A stretch of DNA of 64,000 bases from Bacillus thuringiensis (lineage in GTDB: Bacteria; Bacillota; Bacilli; Bacillales; Bacillaceae_G), in assembly GCF_001182785.1 (NCBI RefSeq), contig NZ_CP012099.1:302501-366500 (forward strand), in the 5' to 3' direction. The notes under the pieces are model-generated. The model made no database searches and was not told the origin of the DNA. It saw nothing but the letters and a program-made list of their open reading frames with translations. This document shows, in pieces, positions 13,642 to 27,799 of this stretch. The translations under genes and the position numbers were made by a program. The number at the start of each line of letters is the position of its first letter. Positions within the stretch are counted from its first letter, which is position 1.

Positions 13642-14225
13642 GTAGATTAGCAGTTTTTGCTTCTGGAAGTGGATCTAACTTTCAATCTCTCGTTAATGCG
13701 GTAGAAGAAAAAAGATTGGATGCAGAAATTAGTTTATTAGTATGTGATAAACCAGAAGCACGTGCTGTTGGGCGAGCGCATTATCATCATATTCCGTGTT
13801 TCGCTTTTTCAGCGAAAGCATATGAGTCAAAAGAAGCGTTTGAAAAAGAGATATTAAAGAAGCTAGAAGAATATGAAATTGATTATGTTATTTTAGCTGG
13901 ATATATGCGTTTAATCGGGCCGACGTTACTAGAAACATACGGCGGAAAGATTATTAATATTCATCCATCATTACTACCGAGCTTTCCGGGTAAAGATGCT
14001 GTCGGTCAAGCGTTAGAAGCAGGTGTGAAAGTAACTGGAGTAACAATTCATTATGTAGATGCAGGTATGGATACAGGGCCAATTATTGCGCAAGAAGCAG
14101 TGGTTGTTTCTGAAGGGGATACGAGAGAAAGCTTACAAAAGAAAATTCAGCAAGTTGAACATAAATTATACGTAAATACAGTGAATCAAATTGTTCAGTC
14201 TGTGAAAGAAGCAACTGTTAACTAA
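13638..14225 (+). CDS. purN: Phosphoribosylglycinamide formyltransferase PurN
   Basis: PurN transfers the formyl group from 10-formyl-tetrahydrofolate to GAR. The 195-residue protein has [12 protein letters not shown] at the N-terminus, [12 protein letters not shown], and the catalytic [13 protein letters not shown] segment with its conserved Asn and His. The downstream Asp is in [10 protein letters not shown]. It overlaps the purM stop by four bases. Confidence 0.97.
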   Translation: MSRLAVFASGSGSNFQSLVNAVEEKRLDAEISLLVCDKPEARAVGRAHYHHIPCFAFSAKAYESKEAFEKEILKKLEEYEIDYVILAGYMRLIGPTLLETYGGKIINIHPSLLPSFPGKDAVGQALEAGVKVTGVTIHYVDAGMDTGPIIAQEAVVVSEGDTRESLQKKIQQVEHKLYVNTVNQIVQSVKEATVN

Positions 14226-14249
14226 CATACAACCAGGGGTGAAGGATAA

Positions 14250-15785
14250 ATGAAAAAGCGTGCATTAGTAAGTGTTTCAGATAAAACAGGAGTAGTAGAA
14301 TTTGTTAAAGGGTTACTAGAGCAAGGGATTGAAGTTATTTCAACAGGTGGTACGAAAAAATTACTAGAAGAAAACGGCTTACAAGTAATTGGTATTTCTG
14401 AAGTAACTGGTTTCCCTGAAATTATGGATGGTCGTGTGAAAACTTTACATCCAAATATTCATGGTGGTCTATTAGCAGTTCGTGATAATGAAACACATGT
14501 AGCGCAAATGAATGAACTAGGCATTCAAGCAATTGATTTTGTTGTTGTAAACCTATATCCATTTAAAGAAACAATCGCTAAGCCTGATGTAACATTTGCT
14601 GATGCAATTGAAAATATTGATATCGGTGGCCCAACAATGATTCGCTCTGCTGCGAAAAATCATAAATTCGTATCTGTAATTGTAGACCCAGTAGATTATG
14701 ATATTGTGTTAGCAGAACTAAAAGAGAACGGTGAAGTGGCAGAGGAAACAAAACGTAAACTAGCAGCGAAAGTATTCCGTCATACAGCAGCGTATGATGC
14801 GTTAATTTCTAACTACTTAACAGAGCAAATGGGTGAAGAAAGTCCAGAAACATTAACTGTGACATTTGAGAAAAAGCAAGACTTACGTTATGGCGAGAAC
14901 CCACATCAAAAAGCAACTTTCTATAAAGCGCCATTCGCAGCAACTTCTTCTGTTGCATACGCAGAACAATTACACGGTAAAGAATTATCGTATAACAATA
15001 TTAATGATGCAGACGCAGCGCTTAGCATCGTAAAAGAATTTACAGAACCAGCAGTAGTAGCAGTAAAACATATGAATCCATGTGGTGTTGGAGTAGGAAC
15101 TGATATTCACGAAGCATATACTCGTGCTTATGAAGCGGATCCAGTATCAATCTTCGGCGGTATTATTGCAGCAAATCGTGAAATTGATAAAGCTACAGCA
15201 GAAAAGTTACATGAAATTTTCTTAGAAATTGTTATCGCACCTTCGTTCTCGCAAGAAGCTTTAGAAGTGTTGCAAAGTAAGAAGAACTTACGCTTACTAA
15301 CTGTAAATATTGAAAAAGCGACAAGTGCAAGTAAAAAACTAACTTCTGTACAAGGTGGACTTCTCGTTCAAGAGGAAGATACGTTATCATTAGATGAAAG
15401 TACAATTTCAATTCCAACGAAACGTGAACCTTCAGAGCAAGAATGGAAAGATTTAAAACTAGCTTGGAAAGTTGTAAAACATGTGAAATCAAACGCAATT
15501 GTTTTAGCGAAAGATGACATGACAATTGGTGTCGGTGCGGGACAGATGAACCGTGTAGGTTCTGCAAAAATCGCAATTACACAAGCTGGTGAAAAAGCAC
15601 AAGGTAGCGCGCTTGCATCTGATGCTTTCTTCCCAATGCCAGATACATTAGAAGAAGCAGCAAAAGCAGGAATTACAGCAATCATTCAACCGGGCGGATC
15701 AATCCGTGATGAAGATTCTATTAAAGTGGCAGATACGTATGGGATTGCTATGGTGTTCACTGGCGTACGTCATTTCAAACACTAA
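14250..15785 (+). CDS. purH: Bifunctional AICAR transformylase/IMP cyclohydrolase PurH
   Basis: PurH performs the last two steps to IMP. The N-terminal part (about residues 1-195) is the MGS-like IMP cyclohydrolase domain with [13 protein letters not shown] and [15 protein letters not shown]. The C-terminal part is the AICAR transformylase with [11 protein letters not shown] and [14 protein letters not shown] and ends in [13 protein letters not shown]. At 511 residues it is full length. AGGGGTGAAGG precedes the ATG. It is the last gene before a 265-nt gap that holds a structured repeat, then purD. Confidence 0.97.
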   Translation: MKKRALVSVSDKTGVVEFVKGLLEQGIEVISTGGTKKLLEENGLQVIGISEVTGFPEIMDGRVKTLHPNIHGGLLAVRDNETHVAQMNELGIQAIDFVVVNLYPFKETIAKPDVTFADAIENIDIGGPTMIRSAAKNHKFVSVIVDPVDYDIVLAELKENGEVAEETKRKLAAKVFRHTAAYDALISNYLTEQMGEESPETLTVTFEKKQDLRYGENPHQKATFYKAPFAATSSVAYAEQLHGKELSYNNINDADAALSIVKEFTEPAVVAVKHMNPCGVGVGTDIHEAYTRAYEADPVSIFGGIIAANREIDKATAEKLHEIFLEIVIAPSFSQEALEVLQSKKNLRLLTVNIEKATSASKKLTSVQGGLLVQEEDTLSLDESTISIPTKREPSEQEWKDLKLAWKVVKHVKSNAIVLAKDDMTIGVGAGQMNRVGSAKIAITQAGEKAQGSALASDAFFPMPDTLEEAAKAGITAIIQPGGSIRDEDSIKVADTYGIAMVFTGVRHFKH

Positions 15786-15787
15786 TA

Positions 15788-15989
15788 GAGGATTTTTAAA
15801 AAGTCCGGTCAAGATAACCTTCGCATGTCGTCGTTGCAATGCCAGTGCGGTACTCATGTAGGAAAGCTACACTCCGTGTCCTCCTGGCAAATGCGCCTAG
15901 ACCTGCTCGGTTCTCTTAATCCTCCTTTTTAAACCTTTATTGATATGGATGTTTAAAAAGTCTGGTCGAGATAACCTTTTATTGATATG
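15788..15989 (+). repeat. Structured repeat element between purH and purD
   Basis: Two 27-nt copies of TTTAAAAAGTCYGGTCRAG followed by ATAACCTT lie at 15795-15821 and 15952-15978, and two copies of CCTTTATTGATATG-like sequence at 15934 and 15975. The section between them can fold. GAGGATT (15788-15794) pairs with AATCCTC (15918-15924), and inside this GCAATGCCAG pairs with CTGGCAAATGC around GTAG-GAAAG-CTAC. It looks like an inserted or conserved RNA-like repeat. No open frame is seen. Confidence 0.55.
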
Positions 15990-15995
15990 AAAAAG

Positions 15996-16022
15996 CAAAC
16001 TAGGAGCATAGCTTCTAGTTTG
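15996..16022 (+). terminator. Hairpin upstream of purD
   Basis: A 12-bp stem CAAACTAGGAGC / GCTTCTAGTTTG (one G-T pair) with an ATA loop is followed by TACTTATTTAATTATT. The tail is weakly T-rich, so attenuation or mRNA protection are equally possible. Confidence 0.5.
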
Positions 16023-16047
16023 TACTTATTTAATTATTGGGGGATGA

Positions 16048-17343
<1,296 letters not shown>

Positions 17344-17400
17344 ATAGGAAATAGAGTATAGTACGTTGAATCTTTTCAAGAGATTATAAACTATTTGTAT

Positions 17401-18579
17401 CTATATACACTTTTTCTCTACCTGCTTACATCTTATTTCTCCAATTAATAATAGCAGTATTGAGATAATTAACGTAAGAGCAGCGACAAGGAGTGGGAGG
17501 GAAAAACTTTGCATTTGCTCTGCAATAATACCTGTAAAGATTGGACCGATAATTTGGCCAATCCCATAAACACCTGTCGTATAACCAATGATTTTATTAC
17601 TTTCATTCGGTCTTATTCGTTTTGCTTCTGTAGTTGTTAAAATTGTAATTCCGACGAATGTAGCACCTAGAAGGAATGCACTTAGAAATGCCCCAAAAAG
17701 GTTTGGAATAAGGAGTGGAGAAAGTACACTTATAATTTGTAACATATAGGCGGATGTAAGAGCTCGTGTTGGTCCGTACTTCCGAGCAACAGTGGACCAA
17801 ATGTAACTAGATGGGATGACAGCAATACCGACAATAATCCAGCTACAAGATGCATAGAAGGGTGATAGTGTAATTCTTTCTACAATGGTGACAAGGAAGG
17901 TCCCTGTAATGATATAGCCAAACCCTTCGAATCCGTAAGCTAAAATAAGCCAAAATAAATAGTTTTTTCTATGAGATGTAGCTTGTATAGTACTTTTTGG
18001 TTGCTGTATAGTACGTCTACTGTCCTCTCTTAACCATTTCCATACAAGGATAGCTAAACTAAAACTAATAAGTCCTAACCCAATCCATGCACCTTGCCAA
18101 TTCCAAATTGAGTTGAATAAAGGTGCGAAACTTCCAGAGAAAATAATGCCAATTCCAACACCGCTATAAATCATGCCACCTAGCATGACTTTATTACTTT
18201 GAAATAAATAATCTAAAACAATACTAGAGGCAAGAACAAATACAATTGCACTTGTGAAACCACCGATAAAGCGAAGGGGAAACCATAAAAAGATATAAGA
18301 GGTTAAGCCCATACAAAGAGTTGAAAGAACATTGAAGAATAAGCAGAGGTGTAATATTTTTTCACGATTTTTTATCGTAATGAATCCAATAAAGAATGCC
18401 CCAAGTAAATAACCAAGATAATTACTGGATGCTAAATATCCAGCGAGGTCATCTTCTATATGGGCTTGCTTTTCCATAAAAGAAATAATCGGTGTGTAGG
18501 CGAACCGACTAATACCCATGACAGCTATTAAAGAACATATCCCAGCTATAATCATTTTCCATGTTTTTGTCTCGTTCAT
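17401..18579 (-). CDS. MFS transporter, YbfB-like
   Basis: This is a 392-residue major facilitator superfamily permease with about twelve hydrophobic segments. The N-terminal MIIAGICSLIAVMGISRFAYTPIISFM resembles the YbfB/YjiJ (MFS_4) group, including the conserved RFAYTP. The start at 18579 is chosen because AAGGGAG lies just upstream on the minus strand; a longer frame extends into the divergent promoter region. The substrate is unknown. It is divergent from a LysR regulator 122 bp away, a common arrangement where the regulator controls the permease. Confidence 0.85.
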   Translation of the reverse strand: MNETKTWKMIIAGICSLIAVMGISRFAYTPIISFMEKQAHIEDDLAGYLASSNYLGYLLGAFFIGFITIKNREKILHLCLFFNVLSTLCMGLTSYIFLWFPLRFIGGFTSAIVFVLASSIVLDYLFQSNKVMLGGMIYSGVGIGIIFSGSFAPLFNSIWNWQGAWIGLGLISFSLAILVWKWLREDSRRTIQQPKSTIQATSHRKNYLFWLILAYGFEGFGYIITGTFLVTIVERITLSPFYASCSWIIVGIAVIPSSYIWSTVARKYGPTRALTSAYMLQIISVLSPLLIPNLFGAFLSAFLLGATFVGITILTTTEAKRIRPNESNKIIGYTTGVYGIGQIIGPIFTGIIAEQMQSFSLPLLVAALTLIISILLLLIGEIRCKQVEKKCI

Positions 18580-18701
18580 ATAATCTCCCTTCTTGAAATA
18601 TCTTCTAATATATATGATAGAGGAATATATATGGGGCGTAAAATACTGATTTTTTATATGTAATATCAAAATTAATGATATGAACGAAGGGATATGAACG
18701 A

Positions 18702-19571
18702 ATGAACTTACAAGATTTTGTAGCTTTTTATATGGTCGCGCAGGAGAAAAGTATTTCAAGAGCAGCTATTCGGTTGAATTTTGTTCAATCAAACATAACA
18801 GCAAAAATAAAACGGCTAGAAGCTGAATATGAAACACAATTATTTTATAGGCATCGAGATGGAGTTACATTAACACCAGCCGGAGAAAAGTTGTTAACAT
18901 ACGCTGAAAAAATGATTCAATTATTAAATGAATCAAAAAGGCAAGTGAAACATACAGCGGAGCCTGGAGGAGTATTGAAAATTGGAGCGATGGAAACAGC
19001 AGCAGCTGTTAGATTGCCCACGATTTTAGCTAATTATCATATGCGCTATCCAGAAGTGGAAATTATGTTGCAAACGCACAATACGGAAGAATTAACGAAG
19101 AAGGTACTTTTATATGAAATAGAGGGGGCATTTGTAGCTGATTGTATAGATGATCCAGCTTTAGAAAAGATAGAAGTATTCCAAGAGGAAATGATGTTAC
19201 TTTCAAAGCGGAATGTTTTGTGGGATAACGGATGTTCGGAATCGCAGTCTTTTATCGTTTTTCAATCAGGTTGTTTTTATAGAAAAGTTTTAGAAGAATG
19301 GTTACTATCTGAAGGGATTGTTCCAAAAAAAATAATGGAATTAAATTCTTTAGACGGTATTATTGGATGCGTAAAAGCTGGACTTGGGGTGTCTATGTTA
19401 CCACGTGAAGTAGCAGAGCAATTTGATAGCCATAAAGAACTTATTCATACACCGTTAGTACATGAAAACAGGTTTATTCCGACTTATTTTATTTATCGGA
19501 AAGATAGTGTGAGAACAGCAGCGTTAAGCAAGTTTATTGATGACTTGCTTTGTATAAAAACAGCCCGCTGA
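18702..19571 (+). CDS. LysR-family transcriptional regulator
   Basis: This 289-residue protein has an N-terminal winged helix-turn-helix (MNLQDFVAFYMVAQEKSISRA, then RLNFVQSNITAKIKRLEAEYE) and a substrate-binding-like effector domain starting near residue 90 (VLKIGAMETAAAVRLPTIL). This is the LysR layout. GAAGGGAT lies upstream of the ATG. By position it probably regulates the divergent MFS gene. The effector is unknown. The stop codon lies within the following terminator stem. Confidence 0.9.
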   Translation: MNLQDFVAFYMVAQEKSISRAAIRLNFVQSNITAKIKRLEAEYETQLFYRHRDGVTLTPAGEKLLTYAEKMIQLLNESKRQVKHTAEPGGVLKIGAMETAAAVRLPTILANYHMRYPEVEIMLQTHNTEELTKKVLLYEIEGAFVADCIDDPALEKIEVFQEEMMLLSKRNVLWDNGCSESQSFIVFQSGCFYRKVLEEWLLSEGIVPKKIMELNSLDGIIGCVKAGLGVSMLPREVAEQFDSHKELIHTPLVHENRFIPTYFIYRKDSVRTAALSKFIDDLLCIKTAR

Positions 19572-19590
19572 AAATTCAGTGGGCTGTTTG
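19560..19590 (+). terminator. Terminator after LysR gene
   Basis: The stem ACAGCCCGCTGAA / TTCAGTGGGCTGT overlaps the LysR stop codon and is followed by a short TTTG tail. It lies between the convergent LysR and ribbon-helix-helix genes. Confidence 0.75.
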
Positions 19591-19591
19591 T

Positions 19592-19756
19592 TCATGCATC
19601 TTTATCTTTCTTCAATTTTCCTTTTTGCTTTGCCATTTCTCGAAGTAAATACTCGATGTGTGCATTGACGCTACGAAACTCATCATTCGCCCATTTTTCG
19701 ATGACTGCGTGTAATTCAGGATCAATACGTAATGGAAAGCTTTTCTTTTTAGCCAT
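19592..19756 (-). CDS. Small Arc-like ribbon-helix-helix protein
   Basis: This is a 54-residue basic protein. MAKKKSFPLRIDPELHAVIE gives the strand and first helix, and WANDEFRSVNAHIEYLLREM the second helix, matching Arc/MetJ-type ribbon-helix-helix DNA-binding proteins. A lysine-rich tail follows. Its ATG lies 15 nt after the stop of the SPFH gene, so the two are probably co-transcribed. It may autoregulate through the palindromic array upstream of the SPFH gene. Whether the SPFH protein is a functional partner is inference. Confidence 0.8.
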   Translation of the reverse strand: MAKKKSFPLRIDPELHAVIEKWANDEFRSVNAHIEYLLREMAKQKGKLKKDKDA

Positions 19757-19771
19757 AATTACTTATAGCCC

Positions 19772-20617
19772 TTAGTATAGGCTTCCTGTATTAATAACTG
19801 GTTGCGCACCTTTATCTGAAACGATGGCAACTAATAGGTTGTTTACCATATTCGCTTTACGCTCGTCATCTAATTCAAGTACGCCTTCCTCATCTAACAT
19901 ATGGATTGAATCCTTCGCCATCTTCACAGCACCTTCAACAATCTCTTTTCTAGCAGCTAATACCGCTTTTGCTTGTTGACGTTGTAGCATCGCATGGGCA
20001 ATTTCTGTTGCATAAGCTAAATGTGTTAAACGAGTTTCTAATACTTCTACGCCAGCGATTTCAAGGCGCGCTTCTAACTCACGCTTTAATTCTTCAGAGA
20101 TTTCTTCAGTATTCCCGCGTAACGTAATGCAAGTTTCATCTTGGAAATTGTCATAAGGATATTTTGTTGCGACGTGGCGGATTGCTGTTTCACTTTGAAT
20201 TTCTACAAATCGATCGTAATGTTCAACACCGAACATTGCTTTTGCAGAATCAACTACTTTATATACAATAACAGCTGCAATTTCAATTGGATTTCCCTCA
20301 ACATCGTTTACTTTTAATTTCTTACTATTAAAGTTTTCAACACGTAACGATACAGTTTGACGGAATGCGAATGGAATTGTTAAAAATAAACCGTTTTGAC
20401 GAATTGTTCCTAAATAATTACCAAAGAACGTAATAACTTTCGCTTGATTCGGTTGAACAATACCGATACCTGTAGCGAGAATTGCCGCTAATATAATAGT
20501 TAGTGCTGCTCCTACGAAAATTTCTTGTGCAAGGAAAAATACACCGATAGCAGCTAAAATCAAAATTCCAATAATACCGAGAAAACCATTTACATAAAAT
20601 ACTTGTTTTTCTTTCAT
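19772..20617 (-). CDS. SPFH/band 7 domain membrane protein
   Basis: This 281-residue protein has two adjacent N-terminal hydrophobic segments (about residues 8-50, IIGILILAAIGVFFLA and ALTIILAAILATGIGIV). A band-7/SPFH domain follows (VITFFGNYLGTIRQNGLFL, SLRVENFNSKKLKVND), then a helical C-terminal part rich in Ala, Glu and Lys (LQRQQAKAVLAARKEIVEG). Stomatin/prohibitin-like proteins form membrane scaffolds; a specific role here is not known. AGGAGG precedes the ATG. It is followed by the small ribbon-helix-helix gene. Confidence 0.88.
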   Translation of the reverse strand: MKEKQVFYVNGFLGIIGILILAAIGVFFLAQEIFVGAALTIILAAILATGIGIVQPNQAKVITFFGNYLGTIRQNGLFLTIPFAFRQTVSLRVENFNSKKLKVNDVEGNPIEIAAVIVYKVVDSAKAMFGVEHYDRFVEIQSETAIRHVATKYPYDNFQDETCITLRGNTEEISEELKRELEARLEIAGVEVLETRLTHLAYATEIAHAMLQRQQAKAVLAARKEIVEGAVKMAKDSIHMLDEEGVLELDDERKANMVNNLLVAIVSDKGAQPVINTGSLY

Positions 20618-20629
20618 ATGATCGCCTCC

Positions 20630-20659
20630 TGATATAAAAATGATATCACTTTTATATCA
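20630..20659 (-). promoter_or_regulatory. Operator-like phased palindrome before the SPFH gene
   Basis: The half-site TGATAT occurs at 20630 and 20641, and its inverse ATATCA at 20643 and 20654, so equal half-sites are 11 bp apart, one helical turn. Outer arms TGATATAAAA / TTTTATATCA and a central TGATATCA make nested palindromes just upstream of the ribosome-binding site. This fits a site for a ribbon-helix-helix dimer pair, possibly the 54-aa protein of the same unit. Confidence 0.55.
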
Positions 20660-20774
20660 TTTTAAGCAAGAGATATGCACCTGATTTTCTGAAATTTATT
20701 GATTGATATCTTTTATGTACATTTTAATTTTAAAAAGGGAATGTACGTTCTGTTTTTATGGTAAAATAAAGAAG

Positions 20775-20804
20775 ACTTAACCGCCCACTGCAGCAGCTAA
20801 GTCC
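20775..20804 (-). terminator. Probable terminator of the DUF2892 gene
   Basis: Read on the minus strand, GACTTAGCTGC and GCGGTTAAGTC form an imperfect stem followed by TTCTTTATTTT, some 30 nt after the stop of the DUF2892 gene. Confidence 0.55.
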
Positions 20805-20836
20805 CTTTGAGAGCATCTTGCATCGTGACAAATGAT

Positions 20837-21214
20837 TCAAAGCGGTTTTGCCAGGATTATTTCTTCAATCGCTGACTCAATCTCTTTGTCAGAAGCGTCA
20901 TAACTTCCCTTTGACTTTGGCTTGTCATGAGCGGAAGTTTGATTCACTTCTTCTTTAGCATGTCCTTGTTCAGCAAAATTCATGCCAGGCATTTTAAATG
21001 CGCCCATATTCATGTATTTTCCAAATTTCCACGCTTCAACAATAGGGCAGAAGCGAACAATTCCCTCTGCAACTTTCATTGCACCAATCCATAGAAAAAT
21101 GTTAGCCCAAGTGCACCACGGCTTGCGTACAAGTTTAGTTGCACTACATCCGAAGAGGACAAGCCCAAGTGTAATTCGAATTAGAGCGTTTATTGTCCCG
21201 ATGTTTTGCTTCAT
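20837..21214 (-). CDS. DUF2892 family membrane protein
   Basis: This is a 125-residue protein. Its first 70 residues (MKQNIGTINALIRITLGLVLFGCS, then WANIFLWIGAMKVAEGIVRFCPIVE) form the two-helix DUF2892 (YgaP-type) membrane module with its typical FCP ending. The tail is hydrophilic, about 45 residues rich in Lys, Glu and Ser, ending EIESAIEEIILAKPL. The start at 21214 is chosen for AAGGAGTG upstream. The function is unknown; some relatives are fused to rhodanese domains. Confidence 0.82.
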   Translation of the reverse strand: MKQNIGTINALIRITLGLVLFGCSATKLVRKPWCTWANIFLWIGAMKVAEGIVRFCPIVEAWKFGKYMNMGAFKMPGMNFAEQGHAKEEVNQTSAHDKPKSKGSYDASDKEIESAIEEIILAKPL

Positions 21215-21299
21215 TAGAAAAACACTCCTTTTTATGAAAATTGAAATAGTAAATACTACTTCTCTTATTAGTATCCCGTGTGATTTTTGGGATATGTAA

Positions 21300-21409
21300 T
21301 CCAACATTTGACGTTGAAAAAGATGTTGGAATCGGCGTGTGTGTCAGTAGCTTTTTTTGTTATAATGAAAGAATGCATAAAAAGAAGGTGAAATTAAATC
21401 CTTCTTTTT
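21300..21409 (+). promoter_or_regulatory. pcrB promoter and leader hairpin
   Basis: The -10 TATAAT at 21361 carries an extended TG (TGTTATAAT); the -35 is weak. Just upstream is an 8-bp inverted repeat TCCAACAT / ATGTTGGA (15-nt loop). Just after the expected start, AAAAAGAAGG (21379-21388) pairs with CCTTCTTTTT (21400-21409), giving a terminator-like leader hairpin about 100 nt before pcrB. Confidence 0.55.
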
Positions 21410-21508
21410 GAAAAATATTTAATAGCTATTTTAAAAAAACAAGATAAAAACTAACTGTTATTTTAAACAGAACTATAGATATAACTAGAGAAAAGGAAGG
21501 GTGTTTTC

Positions 21509-22198
21509 ATGTACGATATTTCCGGATGGAAACATGTATTTAAGCTTGATCCAAATAAGGAGTTAAGCGATGAATATTTAGAAATGATTTGTGAGTCTGG
21601 AACGGATGCTGTTATTGTAGGCGGAAGTGATGGAGTTACAATTGATAACGTATTACACATGCTAGTTAGCATTCGTAGATATGCAGTTCCTTGTGTATTA
21701 GAGGTTTCTGATGTAGAAGCAATTACACCAGGATTTGATTTTTATTACATCCCAAGTGTTTTAAATAGCCGAAAAGTAGAATGGGTAACAGGTGTTCATC
21801 ATGAGGCATTGAAAGAATTTGGGGATATTATGGACTGGGACGAAATTTTTATGGAAGGGTATTGTGTTTTAAATCCCGAAGCGAAAGTAGCCCAGCTTAC
21901 AGATGCAAAATGTGATTTAACAGAAGATGACGTTATTGCATATGCGCGTTTAGCGGACAAGTTATTACATTTACCGATATTTTATTTAGAATATAGCGGT
22001 ACGTATGGAGATGTTGAACTTGTTAAAAATGTAAAAGCAGAATTGAAACAAGCCAAGTTATATTATGGCGGTGGTATTTCTAATGCAGAACAGGCGAAAG
22101 AAATGGCACAGTATGCTGATACAGTAGTCGTTGGAAATATTATTTATGATGATATAAAATCCGCATTAAAAACAGTTAAAGCAGTAAAAGGAGAGTAG
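21509..22198 (+). CDS. pcrB: Heptaprenylglyceryl phosphate synthase PcrB
   Basis: PcrB is a TIM-barrel prenyltransferase that attaches heptaprenyl diphosphate to glycerol-1-phosphate in Bacillus. The 229-residue protein has [13 protein letters not shown] at the N-terminus, the IVGGSDGVT loop, EGYCVLNP, and the phosphate-binding [13 protein letters not shown] and [13 protein letters not shown] segments near the C-terminus. GGAAGGG precedes the ATG. It abuts pcrA directly, the order seen in B. subtilis (pcrB-pcrA-ligA-yerH). Confidence 0.95.
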   Translation: MYDISGWKHVFKLDPNKELSDEYLEMICESGTDAVIVGGSDGVTIDNVLHMLVSIRRYAVPCVLEVSDVEAITPGFDFYYIPSVLNSRKVEWVTGVHHEALKEFGDIMDWDEIFMEGYCVLNPEAKVAQLTDAKCDLTEDDVIAYARLADKLLHLPIFYLEYSGTYGDVELVKNVKAELKQAKLYYGGGISNAEQAKEMAQYADTVVVGNIIYDDIKSALKTVKAVKGE

Positions 22199-26490
<4,292 letters not shown>

Positions 26491-26506
26491 GAGGTGCAAA
26501 CTTACC

Positions 26507-27703
26507 ATGAAAAAAATAGCATTAGCGATATTAAGCCTGGGCCTACTTGTAAGTGGGTGTAGTGCAGGTGCCGACAAAGATGAAAAAGTGGCTGAGAAAT
26601 CGGGGAAAGCAAAGGAACAATCAGTTGTTCCAAAATACGCTATTTCGGATGAATATTATAAGACGACTATTCCATTTGATGGTGGAAATGCACGTGGTTT
26701 AGTGGTACAAGGGCTAAATAGTCGTCTTGATATAGATGAATTTGAAACAGGATTAATGCGAATTGCAAAAGAATCATTTAATACGAAAGATAATTTTTTA
26801 AAAGGCGGAAGTGCTCTAGATACTCAAGTGATACAGATGCTTGTTAAAAGAAAACGTACAGATGCTGAACAAAAGGAACTAGAAGACAAATTAAAAAAAG
26901 ATGCAGTTAAATTTCCTAATATAGGATTAAACCCTGCATTAGGAACGGGATCCGAATCACTAGAAGTGAAAAATAAAAAAAATCCAATATATATTTCAAA
27001 TATTTTAGAGCATGATTATTATGTGAAAAAAGGCGATAATGGTGAGGAACGTGTTGGTATGGTAGTTGGATTAGCGATGAATTCTGTTCAATATTTTAAC
27101 GAAGAGCATGGTTATCCACGTGAAGCTGCAATCCCGGATGAAAAGATGTTAGCTGAAGGGAAAAAAATGGCGCAAGAAATTTTGAAAGTCATACATCAAA
27201 AACAACCTGATACAAAAAATATTCCGATAACATTTGCGATTTATCGTCAAACTCCAAAGTCTTCGCTCGTGCCAGGTAATTTTGTTTCTTATGCAAATGT
27301 AGAAAAAGGTAGTGAAACGGTTGAAGATTGGAAACAAATTAATGAGAAATATTATTTGTTCCCATCAGAGCAAGCGAAAACAGATAATAAACGTGAAGAT
27401 CTTGCAAGAGTATCCAACTTTAAGGCAAAACTAAGCGATTATTTCCAAGGTGACTATACAGCTGTTATTGGTACTGGTATGTATAGAGATGATGAATTAA
27501 GAGAAATGAAGCTTGATATTCCTGTCCAGTTTAATGGAAAAGCTGAAATAATTGGTTTTACACAATATGTGGCAGGGCTTGTTATGGAATACTTCCCGAA
27601 TTATATGAAAGTACAAGTAACGATTAAATCTGTAGAACGCCCAGAAGCTATTATTATACGTGAAGCAAAACAAGATGAACCACTTGTGAAAATTTTAGAT
27701 TAA
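26507..27703 (+). CDS. camS: CamS-family lipoprotein (YerH-like)
   Basis: This 398-residue secreted lipoprotein has a signal peptide with lipobox LVSGC, lipid-bearing Cys18, and a charged linker after it. The rest matches the CamS/YerH sex-pheromone-precursor family by order in the pcrB-pcrA-ligA cluster and by segments such as NARGLVVQGLNSRLDIDEFETG in parts and ALGTGSESLEVKN. In enterococci and staphylococci the cleaved signal peptide gives a peptide pheromone; in Bacillus the role is unknown. It ends the operon. Confidence 0.85.
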   Translation: MKKIALAILSLGLLVSGCSAGADKDEKVAEKSGKAKEQSVVPKYAISDEYYKTTIPFDGGNARGLVVQGLNSRLDIDEFETGLMRIAKESFNTKDNFLKGGSALDTQVIQMLVKRKRTDAEQKELEDKLKKDAVKFPNIGLNPALGTGSESLEVKNKKNPIYISNILEHDYYVKKGDNGEERVGMVVGLAMNSVQYFNEEHGYPREAAIPDEKMLAEGKKMAQEILKVIHQKQPDTKNIPITFAIYRQTPKSSLVPGNFVSYANVEKGSETVEDWKQINEKYYLFPSEQAKTDNKREDLARVSNFKAKLSDYFQGDYTAVIGTGMYRDDELREMKLDIPVQFNGKAEIIGFTQYVAGLVMEYFPNYMKVQVTIKSVERPEAIIIREAKQDEPLVKILD

Positions 27704-27710
27704 ATATGAA

Positions 27711-27739
27711 GGCTGTTCCTCTATGGAACAGCTTTTTTT
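27711..27739 (+). terminator. Terminator after camS
   Basis: The stem GGCTGTTCC / GGAACAGC with a short loop is followed by seven T residues, directly after the camS stop. Confidence 0.9.
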
Positions 27740-27799
27740 CTTATGTAATTTTGTTATAATTTAAAATGTTGTAAATAATAGGGGTAAGGGGTAAAGTTC

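Noticed and set aside
7246..15785. Long antisense open frames within purC, purL, purF and purH
   Set aside because: They are leucine/histidine-rich reverse readings typical of AT-rich codon use in the real genes and have no start sites.
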